A stretch of DNA of 37,752 nucleotides from NCBI GenBank assembly GCA_031256635.1, contig JAIRQF010000115.1, forward strand, positions 1-37,752, given 5' to 3'. The number at the start of each line of letters is the position of its first letter. The first letter of the stretch is position 1. The notes below the pieces were generated by a model. The model saw only the letters and a program-made list of their open reading frames with translations, made no database searches and was not told the origin of the DNA. Of the stretch, positions 33,801 through 37,752 are shown piece by piece. Made by a program: the position numbers and the translations under genes. Origin of the DNA: Treponema sp. (GTDB taxonomy: Bacteria; Spirochaetota; Spirochaetia; Treponematales; Breznakiellaceae).

Positions 33801-34901
33801 TTATTTCCCTTTTAAATAAATGCCGGCGTCAAAAGAACGAAGCAGCTTGCTCATCGATTCATTGCAGATTATCGCTTTTATTATCTGCGATGCCAGCTCA
33901 GCAGAGGATATGACTTCAAAACCGGGCATGGTTTCTTTTAAATTACTGCAGCATACGGTATCGGTTACAAGTGTGCGGTTAAGCAGGCCTTCATCACAAA
34001 GGGTTTTTAATTTTTCCATAGCGGGCGGTGAAAAAAGCGCATGTACGGAAATGATGTTTATTTCTTTTGGTTTTAATGTTGACAGGACACGGATTAATTT
34101 TTCGACAGAGCTTGCGGTATCAATCATATCATCTACTATCCAGAGACTTTTTCCTTCAATAGGCTCCGCGGAAAGGATATTTATTGATTCAATTGAATTT
34201 GGTTTTGAATAATCGCGCTGTTTGTGTGCGACAACCAAAGGCGCGCCGAATGAATTTGCGAAAACACGCGCCAGCTTCTCACCGCCGGCGTCAACTGAAC
34301 AGAAAGCCCAGTTTGTTCTGACTTCCTGTTCCAGTTTTTCAAAAGTCTGAATATATTTATCGCACAGATATTTATTTAACAGCGTCAGCGCGGGAATATC
34401 GTCAATTGCGCAAAAAGCAGGATCGAGCATTGTTTTGGATTTATCAGAATGTAATTGAAAAGTGACTATATGCCGAACCCCAAGGCTTGAAAGGGTTTTT
34501 AGATGAACCCATAAACCTACAGAACTTCGCCTTGTTGTACGATCCGATCTTGAACATGAAATAAACGGTTCAAAAACAAGGATTCTGTTAACTTGACAGC
34601 GTATTAAAGCGTCTACGGCATGATATAATTCAATTTTCGCTTCTTCAACGCCGATCTCAGCTTCATTGCGTGCGCTTGATGTAAATAAAACAACATCCTT
34701 GCCTCTAAGAGATGAATTGACCTGGACTTCCATTTCGCCGTTTGCGAAACGATCCGTTGTAAGCAAATCAAGTCCGTTTATCTGTTCGGTTATTTTTGAA
34801 AAACTTAAATATTTGGACAGATGCCCGATTACCTGTTCTGCGTAATTTCGCATTGAGCGTGTCGCGCATACTATAAAAGAGTTCATTAATATCAGTATCA
34901 T
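33801..34901 (-). CDS. prs: Ribose-phosphate pyrophosphokinase-like protein
   Basis: Expected to make PRPP from ribose 5-phosphate and ATP. The fold order fits: FANGEMEVQVNSSLRGKDVVLFTS, FISCSRSDRTTR (the usual active-site loop is YARQDR, so this differs), QLHSDKS, and the PRPP loop LWIVDDMIDTASSVEKL. 366 residues is longer than the usual 310-320, with extra sequence in the C-terminal third and at the end. ATG 34886 (MNSFIVCATRSM) is an equally good start; no ribosome site is seen for either. It may be a variant class, as some treponemes appear to have. Confidence 0.82.
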   Translation of the reverse strand: MILILMNSFIVCATRSMRNYAEQVIGHLSKYLSFSKITEQINGLDLLTTDRFANGEMEVQVNSSLRGKDVVLFTSSARNEAEIGVEEAKIELYHAVDALIRCQVNRILVFEPFISCSRSDRTTRRSSVGLWVHLKTLSSLGVRHIVTFQLHSDKSKTMLDPAFCAIDDIPALTLLNKYLCDKYIQTFEKLEQEVRTNWAFCSVDAGGEKLARVFANSFGAPLVVAHKQRDYSKPNSIESINILSAEPIEGKSLWIVDDMIDTASSVEKLIRVLSTLKPKEINIISVHALFSPPAMEKLKTLCDEGLLNRTLVTDTVCCSNLKETMPGFEVISSAELASQIIKAIICNESMSKLLRSFDAGIYLKGK

Positions 34902-34977
34902 GACTATTCAGTAAAAAAGCAATAAAATTAAACTTGCACAGCTTCAATTAATTACTTTACAAACATATAGTAATCTA

Positions 34978-35006
34978 TAGACATATTTTTAATAATATGA
35001 TAAAAT
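34978..35006 (+). promoter_or_regulatory. recA promoter
   Basis: TAGACA, 17 bases, TAAAAT; both boxes 5 of 6. The predicted start is near 35013. No LexA-type dyad of the GAAC-N4-GTTC or CTG-N10-CAG kind was seen, so SOS control is not supported here. Confidence 0.6.
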
Positions 35007-35024
35007 ATTTCAAGTTTCGGTCAT

Positions 35025-35044
35025 GCGCTATGCGATATAGGCGC
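35025..35044 (+). promoter_or_regulatory. Stem-loop in the recA leader
   Basis: GCGCTAT and ATAGGCGC can pair with one bulged G around the loop GCGAT, just upstream of the GGGGAGGAG ribosome site. Could affect recA mRNA stability or translation. Confidence 0.35.
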
Positions 35045-35066
35045 CATATATGGGGAGGAGATAATT

Positions 35067-36194
35067 ATGGCTAAGTCAAATGAGACAGAAAAAACCAGGA
35101 TCAATCCTGACGCGACAAGCGAGGAGAAATCAAAAGCCCTGGAAGCGGCCCGGCTTCAGATTGAGAAACAATTTGGCGCGGGATCATTAATTAAACTTGG
35201 AACGCATAACGCGGCTGCCGGTATCGATGTAGTGCCCTCAGGCTCTATTCTTTTGGATGAAGCGCTTGGTATTGGCGGATATCCGCGCGGACGCATTATC
35301 GAGATTTTCGGTCCTGAATCATCGGGGAAAACCACCCTCGCGCTTCATGCGATAGCGGAAGCTCAGAAACTGGGCGGAAACGCGGCGTTTATTGACGCTG
35401 AGCATGCCCTGGACCCTGTTTACGCTAAAAATCTCGGGGTTAACATTGATGAGCTGTGGGTAAGCCAGCCTGATAACGGAGAGCAGGCAATGGAAATCAC
35501 CGAAAGCCTTGTGCGCTCAGGCGCGGTTGATGTAATTGTTGTGGACTCTGTAGCGGCTCTTACCCCGCAATCTGAAATTGAGGGTGAAATGGGTGACGCG
35601 CAGATGGGCGCGCAGGCCCGTCTTATGAGTCAGGCTTTACGCAAACTTACCGCGACTATCGGGAAATCAAGAACAATTCTGATCTTTATAAATCAGATCC
35701 GCATGAAAATCGGCGTATTCTTCGGAAACCCCGAAACAACAACCGGCGGAAACGCGCTTAAGTTTTACTCATCGTTACGCCTTGAAGTCCGCAAAACGGA
35801 AACAATCGAAGTCAGCAAAGACACTGACGCAATCGGAAACAGGGTTCGCGTTAAAGTTGTAAAAAATAAAGTAGCGCCTCCTTTCAGGAAAACAGAAATT
35901 GAGCTAATGTTCGGCAAAGGCATTTCCGCCACGGGAAGCCTTTTGGACTGCGCGGTAAAATACGAAATAATTAAAAAAAGCGGCGCATGGTATTCCTACA
36001 ATGAAGAAAAAATAGGGCAGGGCAGGGATAATACGCGCGATTATCTTGATCAGCATCCGGATTTTCTGCGTGAATTGGAAACAAAACTGCGCAAACTTAT
36101 TTTCCCGGGAAGGGAATTCCCCCAGGCGAAAGCAACAGAAGCGAAACCCACTAAACCAGTTAAAGCTTCAAAGGATGACGCTAAAGCTGAATAG
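35067..36194 (+). CDS. recA: Recombinase RecA
   Basis: Strand-exchange ATPase of homologous recombination. 375 residues. Walker A is GPESSGKTT, Walker B is [12 protein letters not shown], and the L1/L2 regions ([49 protein letters not shown]) are intact; the usual MFG in L2 is FFG. The C-terminal tail is Lys/Ala/Pro-rich ([19 protein letters not shown]), in contrast to the acidic tails common elsewhere. GGGGAGGAG lies before the ATG, with its own promoter. It stands alone, followed by a palindromic element. Confidence 0.98.
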   Translation: MAKSNETEKTRINPDATSEEKSKALEAARLQIEKQFGAGSLIKLGTHNAAAGIDVVPSGSILLDEALGIGGYPRGRIIEIFGPESSGKTTLALHAIAEAQKLGGNAAFIDAEHALDPVYAKNLGVNIDELWVSQPDNGEQAMEITESLVRSGAVDVIVVDSVAALTPQSEIEGEMGDAQMGAQARLMSQALRKLTATIGKSRTILIFINQIRMKIGVFFGNPETTTGGNALKFYSSLRLEVRKTETIEVSKDTDAIGNRVRVKVVKNKVAPPFRKTEIELMFGKGISATGSLLDCAVKYEIIKKSGAWYSYNEEKIGQGRDNTRDYLDQHPDFLRELETKLRKLIFPGREFPQAKATEAKPTKPVKASKDDAKAE

Positions 36195-36277
36195 CTAACA
36201 ATATGACCATGTTGGTGATTTGATTATAAACTGAAACTGCTTTAAAGAATATATTTAACTATTTTGCAATTAAATTA

Positions 36278-36490
36278 CCAATATGGCATATGCGGAAAGC
36301 CTTGGTTGCGTCTGTGGCAGTTTTGACGGTGTTTATGTTACCAAGTCCGTTAATTATCATTATGTATAATAAATTATATTATTCAAAATAAATTTCAGCT
36401 GCCTAAACGAAGTAACGGACTCGTCACTAAGTTCATGTATAGATTTCTGCCATCCTAGCACACCAAGGCTTTCCGCATATGCCATATTGG
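36278..36490. repeat. 213-bp palindromic element with perfect 29-bp terminal inverted repeats
   Basis: The left arm (36278-36306, starting CCAATATGGCATATGCGG) is matched base for base by the right arm (36462-36490). Inside, shorter arms pair in nested order: GGCAG/CTGCC, TGACG/CGTCA and AGTCCGTTA/TAACGGACT, so nearly the whole element can fold into one long stem with an A/T-rich tip. No ORF of note lies inside and no clear target duplication flanks it. It resembles a MITE or large palindromic repeat; a structured RNA or recA terminator is also possible. It fills most of the 361-base gap between recA and the next gene. Confidence 0.8.
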
Positions 36491-36520
36491 AAAGTTGCTT
36501 ATAATAAATAATATCATTTC

Positions 36521-36549
36521 TTGACAAACCATGCTTTAGTTTTTATTCT
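36521..36549 (+). promoter_or_regulatory. Promoter of the acyltransferase gene, leaderless
   Basis: A perfect TTGACA, 17 bases, then TATTCT, ending 6 bases before ATG 36556. The transcript would begin at or next to the A of the ATG, and no Shine-Dalgarno is present. Confidence 0.6.
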
Positions 36550-36555
36550 TTTAGC

Positions 36556-37752
36556 ATGTATAAACCTTACAGGCGGCCTGTAACTGCAGCATCTCCTGAT
36601 GTAAAGATAGCGCCGCCGGTGATTTCAAAATTAGCATTATTTATTTTAAGAATAATCGCAAAACCTTATATACTGTTTCTTTTCGGCTCTGCAAAAATTG
36701 TTTTACATGATGATGAAATTCTTTTTGATATATTTAAAGAGCCGCCCTCAGGAAACAACCGCACTCTAATCGCTTTCCGCCATCCTGACGGAAGAGAGTC
36801 TCAGTTATTGGCATGGTTTTTCATTTTTAAATTAAGGAAGCTTGCGGCAAAAAAAGGGATTCATTTTACAAAGAGGCCGCATGTAATATTTGTATACGGA
36901 TATGAAGTAGCAAGATGGGGCGGCAGGACAGCAAGGCTTGTCATGCCGAAAATCGGAGCGATACCAATTCATCATTCAAAACTTGATTCCAATGGAATGG
37001 CCAGGATTTATGATTCAATTCATAACGGCTCTTATCCATTGGCACTGGCTCCTGAAGGGCAGGTTTCCTATTCAACAGATACCGTCCCGCGGCTTGAAAC
37101 AGGCGTTATTCGAATGGGTTTTCAGGCCGCGCAGACAAACGAAAATTGTTCTGTGCGGTTATTGCCCTTGTCGATTCATTTCCGTTACGGTAAACGCGGA
37201 AAAAAGGCAACGGAAAAACTCCTCGGAAAGATTGAAAAAATATGCGGCTTTTTTCCCGGAGATACAAACCCGCTTTCCTTTGAAGAAAGACTCAGCCGGT
37301 GCAGGAATAAAATTCTTGAAATTAACGAAGAAAGATATAATATAAAAAATGAATCTCTTTCATTTGAAGAGCGTCATAAAAAAGTTATTGATGCGGCGCT
37401 TGTAGCCGCTGAACGAATGCTTGGAATAAAAAGCGAGGGCGATTTTTTTACAAGACTTTATAAAGTACGCCATATCTGCTGGGACAGAATATATCTTCCG
37501 GATACAGAAAACTTTGACGGCGTTTCCAAGGCAAAACGCAGTTTATTGGATATAAGCGCAGGAGAAGCGTGGCATATAGCGCGCCATCAGGAACTTGCGG
37601 ATTTTGGCTGGTATTTTTGCCATCCGCTTCCAAAAGAGGATTCCGCGCTGCATGTTAAAGTTCAGTATGTTCAAAACCTTTTTGATTATGCAAGCAGAAC
37701 AATGGGAGGGGCAATCGCCGACAGAAAATATATTCCGTCCTGTAAAATTATA
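36556..37752 (+). CDS. PlsC-like acyltransferase, 3' end outside window
   Basis: Open from ATG 36556 to the last base (399 codons, no stop), so absent from the ORF track, which shows only a shadow frame. It resembles 1-acyl-glycerol-3-phosphate acyltransferases: the motif FRHPDGRES stands where NHxSxxD is expected, with Glu in the Asp place (HX4E), and LALAPEGQVSYSTD corresponds to the FPEGTRS block. A hydrophobic segment (ALFILRIIAKPYILFLFGSA-like) near residue 28 may anchor it to the membrane. The region after about residue 240 is long for the family and unassigned. Probable role is phospholipid or glycolipid acylation. Confidence 0.78.
   Translation, partial: MYKPYRRPVTAASPDVKIAPPVISKLALFILRIIAKPYILFLFGSAKIVLHDDEILFDIFKEPPSGNNRTLIAFRHPDGRESQLLAWFFIFKLRKLAAKKGIHFTKRPHVIFVYGYEVARWGGRTARLVMPKIGAIPIHHSKLDSNGMARIYDSIHNGSYPLALAPEGQVSYSTDTVPRLETGVIRMGFQAAQTNENCSVRLLPLSIHFRYGKRGKKATEKLLGKIEKICGFFPGDTNPLSFEERLSRCRNKILEINEERYNIKNESLSFEERHKKVIDAALVAAERMLGIKSEGDFFTRLYKVRHICWDRIYLPDTENFDGVSKAKRSLLDISAGEAWHIARHQELADFGWYFCHPLPKEDSALHVKVQYVQNLFDYASRTMGGAIADRKYIPSCKII

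Noticed and set aside
34907-35066. LexA/SOS box upstream of recA
   Set aside because: Neither GAAC-N4-GTTC nor CTG-N10-CAG dyads were found; only a small hairpin is present.
36278-36490. Palindromic element as a CRISPR or tRNA
   Set aside because: Only one inverted pair with no repeat-spacer pattern, and no cloverleaf could be drawn.
36938-37345. 135-aa plus-strand ORF near the window end
   Set aside because: An out-of-frame shadow of the acyltransferase frame, which is open from 36556 to the end and carries the family motifs.

Overview
The window looks like a chromosome segment of a spirochaete in or near Treponema. It has two FlaB-type periplasmic flagellin genes beside flaG and fliD, a long-form PPi-dependent phosphofructokinase, several relaxed-lipobox lipoproteins, and secreted or outer-membrane proteins of treponemal style. 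The order flaB, flaB, flaG, fliD, two unknown or PilZ genes, tsaE, tsaB agrees with what I recall of T. pallidum; I could not run a comparison. No phage, insertion sequence, CRISPR array, tRNA or rRNA was seen. Coding density is high and all genes look intact, except that the window cuts the first and last ones.

Layout. 1-2.9 kb: the end of a hybrid histidine kinase (REC then Hpt), then a minus-strand group of a secreted protein, a small flavodoxin-like protein and apt. 2.9-9.5 kb, plus strand: mfd, two tandem signal peptidase I genes (the second with Thr in place of the nucleophilic Ser) and hemW. 9.5-19.7 kb, minus strand: read in transcription order, a Lys-rich histone-like gene, flaB with a sigma-28-type promoter, a second flaB, flaG, fliD, a possible filament chaperone, a PilZ protein, a small unknown, tsaE, tsaB and a PAS/HD-GYP protein. 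This links filament assembly with c-di-GMP binding and breakdown. 19.8-24.6 kb, minus: a RarA fusion protein, a lipoprotein with a beta-barrel partner, and an SPFH protein. 24.7-29.2 kb: a membrane protein coupled to aroH-type chorismate mutase, a GH18-like lipoprotein, a UPF0158-GNAT fusion and aspS. 29.3-34.9 kb, minus: a thioesterase, a DUF4139-like secreted protein, PPi-phosphofructokinase, a 29-residue basic protein missing from the ORF track, and a PRPP synthetase-like gene. 35-37.75 kb, plus: recA, a 213-bp palindromic element, and an acyltransferase gene running off the end.

Most notable points: (1) an unlisted 29-aa gene resembling AURKAIP1/COX24-type small ribosomal proteins, with its own promoter and Shine-Dalgarno; (2) hairpins showing a GGA loop in both flagellin leaders, a CsrA-like design; (3) the 213-bp inverted-repeat element with perfect 29-bp arms behind recA; (4) the Ser-to-Thr signal peptidase paralogue; (5) several genes without a Shine-Dalgarno whose promoter-like elements place transcription starts at or next to the start codon, suggesting leaderless mRNAs. 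All promoter, terminator and hairpin calls come from reading the sequence by eye, without energy calculation or database search.
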